Origin: Sinomicrobium weinanense
Lineage (GTDB): Bacteria; Bacteroidota; Bacteroidia; Flavobacteriales; Flavobacteriaceae
DNA: 64,000 nt
Assembly: GCF_018863395.1 (NCBI RefSeq)
Contig: NZ_JAHKRR010000002.1
Span: forward strand, 1-64,000
Reading direction: 5' to 3'
In this document: positions 16,602-26,196 of the stretch, one piece after another
Position numbering within the stretch: position 1 is the first letter of the stretch
How the letters are laid out: each line of letters opens with the position of its first letter
The notes under the pieces: model-generated
What the model was told of the DNA's origin: nothing
Databases searched by the model: none
Seen by the model: only the letters and a program-made list of their open reading frames with translations
Position numbers and translations under genes: made by a program

Positions 16602-17993
16602 TTAGTAGCCGTTGTTTTGCCCGAGATTGGTATTTTTCATGCGTTCCTGTTCCGGAATCGGATAGAGCACATCTGTATCTTGCCATAACGGATTGCCAGT
16701 TCCCAATATTTCAGAAGCCTTTTCAGTTCGTTTCAGGTCAAACCATCGGTGTCCCCATTCGGTAAACAATTCCTTTTTGCGTTCACCAAAGATTTCTTCA
16801 ATCAAACTAGCCTGATCGATTTCCGGATTCGTCTCCGACAACAAATCCAAACCAGCTCTTTCTTTGATTTTATCTATATCTGAGATTCCACCTGATAGAT
16901 TACCTTGTCGGGCACGTGCTTCTGCCCGGATCAGATACTGTTCGGCCAACCGGAGCACCATGGAGTATTCGGTGATATTGTTAAAACTTTGGCCATCTTT
17001 ATATTTAAAGGGATAGTAGGCTTCTCTATCCTGGCTATATCCAATCCAGTAATTTTTCCTTTTGTCGATGTCTTCAAAAGAATTTGCATACTCATTAGTT
17101 AGAGCTAGTCTCGGAACTGGAGAAACAAATAGCCAACCATCATACGTATTAGTAAAAATATTGCCCCTTCCCGCTGGGGAAATTTGCCAGATGGACTCTC
17201 TACTATTCATCAGAAATACCTGGTCCAATTGCATTAATAGTTCATAATGTGCTGATTGATTAATCACATTTGAACTATGTATCTCCGCTAAAGACCATTC
17301 CTGCTGGAATAAATATACCCTTGCCAAAAGTGCCTCTGCCACAAATCGGTTTACATTCGTACGTTCGCTATCAAAATATTCATCGGTTAACAAACCAACA
17401 GCCTTTTCAAGATCGGATACTATCTGGGTATAAACCTCTTCAATAGCTGTCCTGCTCATCTGCGCATTGATCCTGTAATCTGTACTTAAAATTAAAGGGA
17501 CTTCCCCATACAGATTGACCAATTGGAAATAGGTAAAGGCCCGAATAAACTTGGCTTCTCCTTCCAGTTGATCCCCGACCTCTTCTGATATTTGTTCCGA
17601 TGCCAATACCCCTTCCAATAAAGAATTGCACATATAGATAACATTATAAGCACTGCTCCATAGAGAGAGGTTGGCCGTATTATTGGGCTGAATTTCATTT
17701 TCCTGATATTCCAGAGAAACCTGGTCTGAAGCTTCATTCAAAGTAAAAATTTCTTTGGCACTTAAGCCCGCTAAAGCGGTTACACTATTGTTTCCTCCGC
17801 AAAATGTAGCCGTTCGGAACAGTTCGTTATAGATGCCCTGCATGGCGCTTCGTGCTGTTTCATCATTGCCAAAAACACTTGTCACAGTCAGTTTATCGAC
17901 TGGAGCATCCACTTCCACAAAGTCTTCACATGAGATAATTAGGAGCGTTATGAGGCTTAGTACAATTGTTGTTTTATGAATACTTTTTTTCAT
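16602..17993 (-). CDS. RagB/SusD-family lipoprotein, module 1
   Basis: About 463 residues from ATG 17993, giving the lipobox LLIISC; the upstream extension in frame overlaps the SusC gene and lacks a signal. Typical SusD landmarks: SLWSSAYNVIYMCNSLLEG, FIRAFTYFQLVNLYGEVPLI, YSMVLRLAEQYLIRAEARA, GHRWFDLKRTEKA and PIPEQERMKNTNLGQNNGY at the end. It forms the surface lid of the SusC channel and binds the ligand. RagAB-type pairs import peptides, others glycans; the adjacent peptidase gene favours peptides here. The start lies next to the SusC stop, consistent with one operon. Confidence 0.92.
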   Translation of the reverse strand: MKKSIHKTTIVLSLITLLIISCEDFVEVDAPVDKLTVTSVFGNDETARSAMQGIYNELFRTATFCGGNNSVTALAGLSAKEIFTLNEASDQVSLEYQENEIQPNNTANLSLWSSAYNVIYMCNSLLEGVLASEQISEEVGDQLEGEAKFIRAFTYFQLVNLYGEVPLILSTDYRINAQMSRTAIEEVYTQIVSDLEKAVGLLTDEYFDSERTNVNRFVAEALLARVYLFQQEWSLAEIHSSNVINQSAHYELLMQLDQVFLMNSRESIWQISPAGRGNIFTNTYDGWLFVSPVPRLALTNEYANSFEDIDKRKNYWIGYSQDREAYYPFKYKDGQSFNNITEYSMVLRLAEQYLIRAEARARQGNLSGGISDIDKIKERAGLDLLSETNPEIDQASLIEEIFGERKKELFTEWGHRWFDLKRTEKASEILGTGNPLWQDTDVLYPIPEQERMKNTNLGQNNGY

Positions 17994-18003
17994 TATTAAA
18001 TTT

Positions 18004-21000
18004 TTAGAAATTAAGTTGAAGCCCTGCGGTAATGGTGCGCAAGTTGCCAAAGCTCATTCCACTTAAAGCAAACTCCGGGTCTAGTCCTTCATAACCGGTA
18101 AGAGTAAATAGGTTTTGTCCATTGACAAATATTTTACATCCATTAATACCTATAGTTCGCAGGGTGCTTGGTGGCAAAGAGTAGCTTAGAGAGAGGGTTT
18201 TTAGTCGTATAAATGAGGCATCTGTATAAGCCAGGTCTGTGTTCTGAGCGTTCAAATATGCCTGAAAGGAACTTGAGGATTGAGAAATATTCTGAAAAGG
18301 ACTTTCCTCTTCCAAGGCAGAAACCACAGCTGCCCTTTTAGCACCATATCGACCAGCATCAAATAAGGATAATTTACCCTCTTGCTTGACAAACTGCAAA
18401 AGAAATTGAAGAGAAAAATTTTTATAGGTTAAGGTATTGTTGATTCCTCCGAATAGTTGTCTGGTCTGGTCCTTGATAAGTACTCGATCTTGGTAATCAT
18501 ATCTACCATCATCATTGATGTCCGTAAAAGTATATAAACCAGATTCTGGGTCAACGCCTTCGTATTGATATAATAGGTTAATATTCAAGGGATGGCCCAC
18601 CCGATATGTATTGGCATAGGATGAATCCTCCAATCCAGGGTAGCTTACCAATTTATTACTAGGAAGGCTCACATTGAAAGTGGTTTGCCAACTAAAATGT
18701 TTTCTCCGTAAATTGAATGAAGAAAACTCCACTTCCCATCCGGTATTCTGTACCGTAGCCGGAAGATTTGCTTGAACGGTATTAAATCCGGTTAACCCTG
18801 GCAAGGGATAACCTACCAATTGGTCAGATGAACGATTACGGTACCAACTTACCCCAATGTTAACCATATCTTTTAAAAAACCTAATTGAATCCCTGTTTC
18901 CAGTTTTTTATTCACTTCCCAGGAGTAATCCGGATTGGCCAAGCTAGTCGGGAATAGTCCACCAGGAGCCACTGTGGCCTCATAGGCATTCAAGTAACCA
19001 TAATCCCCAATCTGGTCATTCCCAGTGGTACCATAACTACCGCGCAATTTTCCAAAACTTAAAAATTCCAGATGTTTTCGTACCCATTTTTCCTCGGAGA
19101 AAATCCAGGCTGCCCCGATGGCCCCAAAATTGGCCCATCGTTTTCCCGGGCCAAAACGGGAGGAACCATCCCTTCTTCCTGTAAGGTTCAGATAATACTT
19201 CTGGTTCCAGTTAAGCCCCAAACGCCCAAAAACAGCATGATACCGATAATCAGTAGTTTGATTGATTCCCTGGGTCAATGTCTCTGCCGCAGCCAAATTA
19301 CCAATAATTGATTCCGAAACGTATCCGGATCCTGTAACCTGCATTTGGTTATTTTGGCTTTGTTGAAATGTGGTACCAACCAAAACATCGAAGTGAACAC
19401 TTCCAATATTAGGGCTATATACCAATTGGGGTTCAATGATCCAAGAATCCCGCTTTCCTTCTAAATGCGTTGATCTGTGATCTCTGGTTTGCCAGGTTGC
19501 GGGATTGTAAGATCTTTTGGGAATTTTTACGATTTCTGTACTCTGGAAGCTAGTATAGCCAATGCTTGTCTTAAACGTTAGGTCGTTTATGATTCTATAA
19601 TTGAAGTTTATATTAGATATGAGATTATTGGATTTTGTTTTGCTGGTATTGAAATATCCCTGAATAGGGTTATTTAAACTAGCTTCTGTCCATTCCTCCC
19701 AATGTAGGCTTCCATCTTCGTTAAATATTGGGGGTGCATTTGGGGAAAGGCCAGAAATTAGGTTGCCAGATACTCCCATCAAAAAATTAATGTCCACACC
19801 ATAATTTAATCTTAACCCCAGAGAAAATTTTTGATCCTTGGAACTATGATCAAGGGAAAGACCAACCGTGGCTTTCTGATATTTGGAATCTCCGGGATAG
19901 ACAGTGCCCTGTTCCTGATATCCACCGTTCATTTGGAACTGGGTATTAGCATTACCACCGGAAACTGATAGATTGGCGTTGGTCACCCAGGCATTGCCAC
20001 CCCAAAATACGTCCTGCCAATCCGTTTCACGGTTTTGGTCCCATAAGAGTAAATCATATGCATTTCTTGTTGTTGGTTCTACGCCATCATTTTCAAATGC
20101 CCTATTGCGGATTTGTAAGTATTGCTTTGTATTGAGCAGATCCAGTCGGTTGGGAACCGTGGATACGCCACTGTAAATTCGTGCCTGAAATGCTGTTTTG
20201 CCCTCAAACCCTTTCTTAGTCGTAATCAAAATCACGCCATTTGCTCCCCTGGAACCATAAATAGCGGTGGCATCAGCATCCTTTAACACTTCGATGCTTT
20301 CAATATTAGAAAGGTTAAGGGTACTTAAAGGATCAATACCTTTTAATGTCAAATTACTATTGTTACTTTCTACGGGAGTGGCATTGATGGGCATGCCATC
20401 AATGATGTATAAAGGGTAGTTTCCCTCATCGCGTAAGCTGTTCTGCCCACGGATCCGGATCGTAGGTGCAGTTCCGGGCAAGTCACCGCCAGGAGTGACT
20501 TCCATTCCTGCTACACGTCCCTGAAGTGCCTGAAGTGGGCTGACCAAGGGTTGTAACTCGACCTCCTTTGATGTCACCTTGGATATATTCCCCGTGCGGA
20601 CTTTTTCGGTAGTGGTGTAATACCCGGCATTCAATACCACCTCTCCCAAATCGGTCACCGCTTCTTTAAGGGTTATTGCAATCTCAGTACGTCCCCGTAC
20701 GGAAACCTCTTTTGTTTCGTAACTCACATTGGTAACAACAAGCACATCGGTCGGGGTACATGCCAGTTCGAACACTCCATCCTCGTTGGTGTAGACACCG
20801 GTTTTTGAATTTTTAATGAGAACATTTACAAATGGAACGGGGACACCCTGGGTATCTATAACTTTACCCCGAACGCGATGTTGCTGTGCATTATGGTTTA
20901 TCTTTTCTTTAGGTTGGGGTGAAGATGCTCTTTTGGTAAGGACAATATGTTTGTCCATGATCTTATAAGTGATGTCGGTATCCTTAAATACCATATCCAA

Positions 21001-21291
21001 CACCTGTGAGATCTTTTCTTTTTTTACACGAACATCGAGCTTGCGGGTATTATCGAGTTCTTTATGACTGAATAGAAACTTAAAATCGGTCTTTGCCTCT
21101 ATAGCCGCTATAATTTGCGGTACGGTTACCGATTTTAGTTGTAGTGTGATCTTTTCGTTTTGGGCATACCCCGGCTCTGCATTGATCTGAAATAGGGCGA
21201 TAAAAAAGAGAGCCAGTGTGAGTTTCATTTTAAGATCAAAATTTAAAATAAGAGCATGCCAATGCCATACAGCATTAATGTATTTTTTCAT
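18004..21291 (-). CDS. SusC/RagA TonB-dependent transporter with signalling (STN) domain, module 1
   Basis: A 1095-residue outer-membrane protein. It has a signal peptide (LFFIALFQINAEPGYAQ), an STN domain at about 50-120 (ITLQLKSVTVPQIIAAIEAK), a carboxypeptidase-like domain at about 140-215, the plug with LQGRVAGMEVTPGG and LYIIDGMPI, then the SusC marker SIEVLKDADATAIYGSRGANG and a 22-strand barrel ending in aromatic LNF. The STN domain is the part that contacts FecR, so ligand binding should be reported to the sigma factor encoded two genes away. It pairs with the downstream SusD. Confidence 0.93.
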   Translation of the reverse strand: MKKYINAVWHWHALILNFDLKMKLTLALFFIALFQINAEPGYAQNEKITLQLKSVTVPQIIAAIEAKTDFKFLFSHKELDNTRKLDVRVKKEKISQVLDMVFKDTDITYKIMDKHIVLTKRASSPQPKEKINHNAQQHRVRGKVIDTQGVPVPFVNVLIKNSKTGVYTNEDGVFELACTPTDVLVVTNVSYETKEVSVRGRTEIAITLKEAVTDLGEVVLNAGYYTTTEKVRTGNISKVTSKEVELQPLVSPLQALQGRVAGMEVTPGGDLPGTAPTIRIRGQNSLRDEGNYPLYIIDGMPINATPVESNNSNLTLKGIDPLSTLNLSNIESIEVLKDADATAIYGSRGANGVILITTKKGFEGKTAFQARIYSGVSTVPNRLDLLNTKQYLQIRNRAFENDGVEPTTRNAYDLLLWDQNRETDWQDVFWGGNAWVTNANLSVSGGNANTQFQMNGGYQEQGTVYPGDSKYQKATVGLSLDHSSKDQKFSLGLRLNYGVDINFLMGVSGNLISGLSPNAPPIFNEDGSLHWEEWTEASLNNPIQGYFNTSKTKSNNLISNINFNYRIINDLTFKTSIGYTSFQSTEIVKIPKRSYNPATWQTRDHRSTHLEGKRDSWIIEPQLVYSPNIGSVHFDVLVGTTFQQSQNNQMQVTGSGYVSESIIGNLAAAETLTQGINQTTDYRYHAVFGRLGLNWNQKYYLNLTGRRDGSSRFGPGKRWANFGAIGAAWIFSEEKWVRKHLEFLSFGKLRGSYGTTGNDQIGDYGYLNAYEATVAPGGLFPTSLANPDYSWEVNKKLETGIQLGFLKDMVNIGVSWYRNRSSDQLVGYPLPGLTGFNTVQANLPATVQNTGWEVEFSSFNLRRKHFSWQTTFNVSLPSNKLVSYPGLEDSSYANTYRVGHPLNINLLYQYEGVDPESGLYTFTDINDDGRYDYQDRVLIKDQTRQLFGGINNTLTYKNFSLQFLLQFVKQEGKLSLFDAGRYGAKRAAVVSALEEESPFQNISQSSSSFQAYLNAQNTDLAYTDASFIRLKTLSLSYSLPPSTLRTIGINGCKIFVNGQNLFTLTGYEGLDPEFALSGMSFGNLRTITAGLQLNF

Positions 21292-21340
21292 ACTTTTGAA
21301 TTGATTTTAGTTAATTCGGTTTGACTTTAATCTAATCTTG

Positions 21341-21362
21341 GAAGGGTGTTACCGCACCCTTC
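21341..21362. repeat. Hairpin in the FecR-SusC gap, module 1
   Basis: GAAGGGTG and CACCCTTC flank a 6-base loop; a T-run follows on the plus strand. The same AGGGTG-6-CACCCT core stands at the same place in module 2 (34037-34062). On the coding (minus) strand no T-run follows, so it may be a 5' mRNA structure of susC or a terminator of antisense transcripts. Confidence 0.5.
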
Positions 21363-21415
21363 TTTTTTCTTCGATCTGTTATTTCTCCATAAGCCGTTGG
21401 TGTTAAAGGTTTAAG

Positions 21416-22681
21416 TTAGTTATTAGGTGGTTTATTTATGGTTATGATATTGCCGTTTCTTTTATAGGTAAAAGGGGTATGTGCCTGGAACAATTTTAAA
21501 ACCTTGTCTAAAGATTCATCGTTGGTAAAGGTGGCGGTAAAAGGTATTTCGTTCAATTCGTAATACCTGTTATCTATGCTTACATTATAGTGCCGTTCCA
21601 GTTCTTTCAGTACCAACTCAAAACGGTCTTTCATAAAAAACAGTTCGCCAGTGGTCCAGGCGGTGTATTTATGCACATTGACCTGTTCTACATCTATTTT
21701 CCCATTTTCAAATACGGCCCGTTGTCCGGGTTCTATTTTTACTACAAACCCTCTTTCCGTACTGTTGGGCTGGTAAACCCCTATACTACCCTCCAACAAT
21801 ACGGAGAAGGTATTTTTTTCGTTTTTATAGCTCGATACGTTAAAGGTTGTTCCGTATACCTCCGTATTCATATGGTCGGTTACTACCGTAAAGGTGCGGG
21901 TGGTATCTTTAGCTACCTGAAAGTAGGCTTCGCCATCGAGGAATACGTTTCTTGGACTTCCCTTTAAAAAGTTGACCGGGTACCGCAGTTTGGAACCTGA
22001 ATTCAACATCACTTTGGAACCATCGGCCAACACTAACTCAAAGGTTTTTCCGTAAGGCACGGTTAGCTGATTATAAACCAATTCGCCATCTTCAGCAGTT
22101 GCGTTGTCCTGCCTATAAATTAAAGTTGTTTTTTCCTGTTTTACCACCTGCTTACCATTTACAGTGGTCACCATTCCGGACCCTTGTTCACTAAGTGTTT
22201 TAATGGTTCCATCTTGTAATTCCAAGGTTACACGCGGCTCCGTATTTAATTTCGCCTTTTTGTTAAATACCCCCGTTACGTATACCCCGTAAGACGACCC
22301 TATGATAACAACGATCATAGCTGCCGCACGCAACCATGGAAAAATTCGTTTTGGTGCTTCCTGTTTCTTATCGTCCTCTTCAAAAGGAAATAGATTTTCA
22401 GTATCCGGTTCTCTTCCTAAATCCTTTTGCCTTTCATAAGCAGCCCTGTCCTTATCTATCTTATCCCATATATCTTGTATATCTTGAATGGTAAATTTAG
22501 ATTTTCGCTTATGCAGCGATTGCACCATACTAACAGCTTCCAATACTACTTCTTCCTTTTCGGGATGGCTCATTAACCACTTGGCCCAAAATGCATCGGT
22601 TTCTTTGTCTGAATGTAACACCCATTTCTGAAAGTGTTCATCGAGTACAAAGTCGTTTACATCGTATTTCTTGTATTTCAT
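21416..22681 (-). CDS. FecR-family anti-sigma factor, module 1
   Basis: A 421-residue inner-membrane protein. The cytoplasmic sigma-binding part (1-110) includes WAKWLMSHPEKEEVV, the membrane helix is at about 117-138, then comes the periplasmic FecR domain (LTVPYGKTFELVLADGSKVMLNSGSKLRYP, FLDGEAYFQV, GTTFNVSSYKNE) and a C-terminal DUF4974 part (FTNDESLDKVLKLFQAHTPF). It would hold the ECF factor inactive until the SusC STN domain signals ligand. It lies between the sigma gene and susC, as usual for these circuits. Confidence 0.92.
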   Translation of the reverse strand: MKYKKYDVNDFVLDEHFQKWVLHSDKETDAFWAKWLMSHPEKEEVVLEAVSMVQSLHKRKSKFTIQDIQDIWDKIDKDRAAYERQKDLGREPDTENLFPFEEDDKKQEAPKRIFPWLRAAAMIVVIIGSSYGVYVTGVFNKKAKLNTEPRVTLELQDGTIKTLSEQGSGMVTTVNGKQVVKQEKTTLIYRQDNATAEDGELVYNQLTVPYGKTFELVLADGSKVMLNSGSKLRYPVNFLKGSPRNVFLDGEAYFQVAKDTTRTFTVVTDHMNTEVYGTTFNVSSYKNEKNTFSVLLEGSIGVYQPNSTERGFVVKIEPGQRAVFENGKIDVEQVNVHKYTAWTTGELFFMKDRFELVLKELERHYNVSIDNRYYELNEIPFTATFTNDESLDKVLKLFQAHTPFTYKRNGNIITINKPPNN

Positions 22682-22833
22682 CTGTTACTATTTATCCTTT
22701 TCACCGGATTGCTCATGGGCAATTCTTAACCTATAATGAATTAACCTCCATTGAGAGCCTGTTTCACTTATATAAAGAGAAGTACTTAAAATTTACTTGG
22801 TGTAGTTTTGTTAATTTTTTGTTAAAACCTTAA

Positions 22834-23532
22834 TTACATAAAGAATTCCAAAAGCCTGTCTTTAGATAAGAAATAGGTAAGCCAAAGTAAAGTTCCCCCG
22901 ATCAGGATAAGGTCATCTACGTGTTTTCGGAGTTGGTTAATGGCCTGAAACATCAGGTTGTATACCGATTTGATATTCATGCCCATGATCTCCCCTATCT
23001 CATTATAGGACAAACCGCTGTAGTATTTAAGGTGAATGATTTCCTGTTGCTTTTCACTGAGCTTTGGCAGGGCCTTTTGTACGGCCAACTCTTTTTCGTT
23101 ACGAAATTCAGCTTCTTCCTGAGTATCATCCGTTTCATGGTCTTTACCGGTTACTACCATAGTATCGGACAGGTTGATATTGCGACGTTGCTTTTTTGCC
23201 CTGGCAAACAGGTACCGCTTAAACGATTTTATAAGGTATGGATAAATTGGGCTTACTACGCTTAGCCGTTCTTTGGCTTTCCAGAGTTCCAGGTAAAAGT
23301 TATGTAGTGCATCCTCTACAAAACTTTTGTTGTGATATTGACATATTCCATACTCAAACAAAAGCTCTACATACCGAATATACAAGGTTTCGTAGGCTTG
23401 CTCATCCCCAGCTTGAAAGGCCAACCATAACTCTTTATCCGAGTTATATTTATCTGTATACTGCCTGTCCGAAGGAGAATTTTTACTCCCTTCCGAATCA
23501 GGATTATTCAGATGTAAGAACTTTTTAGTCAA
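22834..23532 (-). CDS. ECF sigma factor (FecI/RpoE-like), module 1
   Basis: About 232 residues if started at the TTG at 23532, which has AAAGG just upstream; the frame continues upstream to 23697 but that part is not sigma-like. Region 2 reads AFQAGDEQAYETLYIRYVELLFEYG with FVEDALHNFYLELW, and region 4 reads KLSEKQQEIIHLKYYSGLSYNEIGEIMGMNIKSVYNLM. A hydrophobic tail LILIGGTLLWLTYFLS after region 4 is unusual and could touch the membrane or FecR. First gene of the module 1 minus-strand run; it should direct polymerase to susC and perhaps itself. Confidence 0.88.
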   Translation of the reverse strand: MTKKFLHLNNPDSEGSKNSPSDRQYTDKYNSDKELWLAFQAGDEQAYETLYIRYVELLFEYGICQYHNKSFVEDALHNFYLELWKAKERLSVVSPIYPYLIKSFKRYLFARAKKQRRNINLSDTMVVTGKDHETDDTQEEAEFRNEKELAVQKALPKLSEKQQEIIHLKYYSGLSYNEIGEIMGMNIKSVYNLMFQAINQLRKHVDDLILIGGTLLWLTYFLSKDRLLEFFM

Positions 23533-23697
23533 ACCTTTAAGTTTAGGGGATCTTTGTAAAATAGTGGTTATAAAAGTATTAAAATTATGACAAAAATCAC
23601 AATTTGTGAATAAATAAACGTAACTATGACGTTTATAATTTACTGTTATACAAAGAATAAACCCTACAGCCTGCGGCACAATAATCCGCATATTCAT

Positions 23698-24150
23698 ACT
23701 ATTTTCGGAGGCTCCACCGGTGCAAGGTTTGGTTTAAAAAATGTAGCTTTTTGATGAATTTTAAAAAGTCTTTTCCCTCTTATTTAAAAAAAGGGGAATT
23801 TTCCCTTTAGGCTACTTTACTTTTTTGTTCACTCGTTTCTGCAATAAGCCATAACCCCCTGTTTTACCATGTCTGTGCCGCTATAAACCAATAACCTCAA
23901 TAATGACTTTACAGAGAAATTCTTCAAAACCCACCGTTCTATAGGGATTCGCTATACCATACATTATTACCTTAAACATATTTAACGTATTTTTAAATAG
24001 TATAACTACATGTTAAGTGAGAAACACTTCATGTTAAAAATATACAAGGCCCCAGCCACCCATTGAATACTAGCTTTTACTTATCCATTCCTTCTTTGAA
24101 CTCATAAACTCAAAGTAAAGGGATGTTTAAGGCTATTTAAACCTGCTATA
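23698..24150. other. Intergenic region between the ECF sigma and PAS-AraC genes
   Basis: Divergent control region without a supported gene. It contains the partly symmetric AAAGTGAGAAACACTT-like element near 24014-24030, in which CATGTTA occurs on both sides as a direct repeat, and a G/C-poor near-palindrome around 23789-23808. Promoters for both flanking genes must lie here, but none stands out clearly. Confidence 0.35.
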
Positions 24151-25056
24151 ATGTGCCGTATAGAAAAAGAGCAATTCGACAATATATGTCGGGTTCTCCA
24201 GGAAATTTCCTTGGGGAACCTGGGTTATAGGTTGCGACATTCTAATGTACATGACTATTACGACATCCTGGTTACGCATATTAACCTCATTGGAGAAATA
24301 CGTAAAAGTAATCACCTGGAATTTGCTCCACAGCACAAAAGAGTTAGTGCCAGGGAGGTATTGGAGTTTTATCTTACCCCAAACTATCGTATAAAAAAGG
24401 TTAATGATGCTACGGCTAAGATCCTGGAAAAAGATGCTGCTAAATTAATTGGCTTTCCATTTGACCAACTTCTTAATAAAGAAAGCCGGAAAAACTGGAA
24501 GCATTTAAAACGGGATTATCGCCATTACCAACCTTTTAGCTTTGGCACTCAGCTCTATTTTAAAATTAATAAATGGCTCCGTTTTACATGTTTTTGGTAT
24601 GTAACACAATTACCGGATAAGACCATCCATATTTCTACCCTTGAAAACAAACCTGAGCCCCGTACTACCAAGGGCTATAACCTCCCTCTTTCCATAAATA
24701 GCGTTGTTTACCCTGAAGATAAACACCTAGGTACGGAAGAAAAACTCATTAACGATATTGCCACATTTATAGAAGAACACATGGATGAGCCCTTGATAAG
24801 TTCCAAGGCACTGACAAGATTTTTTGGCATTAGCGAGAAAAAGTTAATACATGGTTTTAAGCGTGTATATGGCAAAACACCTTATACCTATGCATTGGCT
24901 AAAAGATTACAAAGAGCTAGACAATTACTTCAAACCACCAATAAAAGTGTGGAAGAAGTAGCCCATAGTATCGGATATTTTGGCAAATCGGGTTTTTATA
25001 CTGCTTTCAAAAAACAATTTGGAATAACTCCCGGGCAGGTAAAAAAGCAAAATTAA
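24151..25056 (+). CDS. PAS-AraC transcriptional regulator, module 2
   Basis: A 301-residue cytoplasmic protein. A PAS-like part lies at about 72-170 (VLEFYLTPNYRIKKVNDATAKILEKDAAKLIGFPFDQLLNKESRKNW). An AraC/XylS DNA-binding domain at about 205-300 contains both HTHs (ALTRFFGISEKKLIHGFKRVYGKTPYTY and SVEEVAHSIGYFGKSGFYTAFKKQFGITP). It sits directly upstream of the MauE-like and small-protein genes on the same strand, with a repeat-rich spacer between, so it probably controls them in response to a small-molecule or redox cue. Module 1 has no such gene. Confidence 0.85.
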   Translation: MCRIEKEQFDNICRVLQEISLGNLGYRLRHSNVHDYYDILVTHINLIGEIRKSNHLEFAPQHKRVSAREVLEFYLTPNYRIKKVNDATAKILEKDAAKLIGFPFDQLLNKESRKNWKHLKRDYRHYQPFSFGTQLYFKINKWLRFTCFWYVTQLPDKTIHISTLENKPEPRTTKGYNLPLSINSVVYPEDKHLGTEEKLINDIATFIEEHMDEPLISSKALTRFFGISEKKLIHGFKRVYGKTPYTYALAKRLQRARQLLQTTNKSVEEVAHSIGYFGKSGFYTAFKKQFGITPGQVKKQN

Positions 25057-25070
25057 GAAAACCGAATTTC

Positions 25071-25170
25071 CCTAAAATTCCGAAAAAAAGTCGGTTTTGC
25101 GGTTATTTCGGAATAAAAGTATCCAAAATCCGATATTTCATCCAAAATTAGACCTAAAATTCGGAATAAA
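25071..25170 (+). promoter_or_regulatory. Repeat-rich leader upstream of the module 2 MauE gene
   Basis: TTCGGAATAAA occurs twice (25107-25117 and 25160-25170), 53 bases apart. CCTAAAATTC occurs at 25071-25080 and again at 25153-25162, and ATCCAAAAT twice in between. Such spaced direct repeats fit AraC-type binding sites, and an AraC gene ends just upstream. Confidence 0.45.
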
Positions 25171-25292
25171 TATTCCAGATAGAGGAACGAATCCAAAAAA
25201 TAAATCCGCAACTTTATTCTATCGATTAAGCACAAAAGATTTCCCCGAACCTCAAACCTATCCACGCTTAATAATTTTAAAAACAATTTGTT

Positions 25293-25793
25293 ATGGAAAC
25301 AACATACCCTACCCCCACGAGTTTTTGGCATAAGAACAAGGATATTTTTATAGAGATTATTGCCTTCTTTTTTATTCTGCTTTTTGTGTATGCCGCATTT
25401 AACAAACTCCTGGATGGCCATAAGTTCTATGATAATATCAGGAATTCCCCAATAATGGGAGGAAGAACGGTAGCCTCACTGGCTTCCTGGTTTGTTCCCA
25501 TGGCAGAGATCATTATCGCATTTTTTATAAGTTGGCGAAGAACCAGGATAAAAGGGTTTTACGCAGCCCTGGGGCTCCTGCTTTTATTTACCACTTATGT
25601 AGTTGGGATACTGTTTTTCAGTCCATACCTTCCTTGTTCTTGCGGAGGTGTAATTTCACAACTCACCTGGAACCAGCATTTGATCTTTAATATAGTATGT
25701 ATTCTACTGGCCGTATGGGGCATTGTACTTTCTTACAGGCCCCGGAAACCAAATACCATACCCGAAGACACCGCTCCTTATGAGTATCAGTAA
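25293..25793 (+). CDS. MauE/DoxX-like redox membrane protein, module 2
   Basis: A 166-residue protein with four membrane helices (about 18-36, 66-81, 88-108, 128-147). NKLLDGHKFYDNIRNSPIMGG after helix 1 matches the module 1 paralogue, and the CxC pair is at Cys115/117 (YLPCSCGG) in the same loop before helix 4. A role in supplying disulfide oxidation to the small two-cysteine protein encoded next is suggested by order and conservation, not shown. The start follows a purine-rich GTTATGG context. About 97 bases of partly conserved spacer separate it from the small gene. Confidence 0.8.
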   Translation: METTYPTPTSFWHKNKDIFIEIIAFFFILLFVYAAFNKLLDGHKFYDNIRNSPIMGGRTVASLASWFVPMAEIIIAFFISWRRTRIKGFYAALGLLLLFTTYVVGILFFSPYLPCSCGGVISQLTWNQHLIFNIVCILLAVWGIVLSYRPRKPNTIPEDTAPYEYQ

Positions 25794-25890
25794 AACATAA
25801 AAATATTTTGTTGCAGCAGAAGCAGGTAAATTCAGCCGAAAACCTGAACCAAGGGAGGCACAAGTTATTAATTCTTAAAATATTAAAGTT

Positions 25891-26175
25891 ATGAAACATT
25901 TAAAATTAGTATTACCGATGTTGGCCTTTGTATTGGCCATTGGACTGTCGTTTGCGTTTGTAAGCGAAGATGAAGCACTTGTAACAGGCTATTATGGGCC
26001 TTCAGGAAGTCGTTTGCCTATTCAGGTAGATTGTGATAGTGGAATTAATGAATGTGAGATACAGTTCGTAGATGAAAATGATCAACCAATTGGCTCACCA
26101 CTATTAGTTTATCCTGATCAAACTAGTATGACTCCTTTACCATCGCCAAGTGAAGTACCATACAAAGTTCACTAA
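25891..26175 (+). CDS. Small exported two-cysteine protein (DUF6520-like), module 2
   Basis: A 94-residue precursor: signal peptide LPMLAFVLAIGLSFA, then an acidic mature region with just two cysteines at 48 and 55 (CDSGINEC). The mature sequence hardly resembles its module 1 counterpart, but the signal-peptide style, length, cysteine positions and proline-rich or acidic tail do. That pattern, fixed framework and variable content, is typical of secreted signals, toxins or recognition proteins. A strong terminator follows. Confidence 0.75.
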   Translation: MKHLKLVLPMLAFVLAIGLSFAFVSEDEALVTGYYGPSGSRLPIQVDCDSGINECEIQFVDENDQPIGSPLLVYPDQTSMTPLPSPSEVPYKVH

Positions 26176-26196
26176 AAATCATTTTGATGACAAAGA

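Noticed and set aside
24133-24336. Minus-strand frame of 67 codons over the start of the PAS-AraC gene
   Set aside because: Antisense to a convincing regulator gene and without family resemblance.
25071-25170. CRISPR array
   Set aside because: Repeats are short, uneven and too few; no cas genes in the window.
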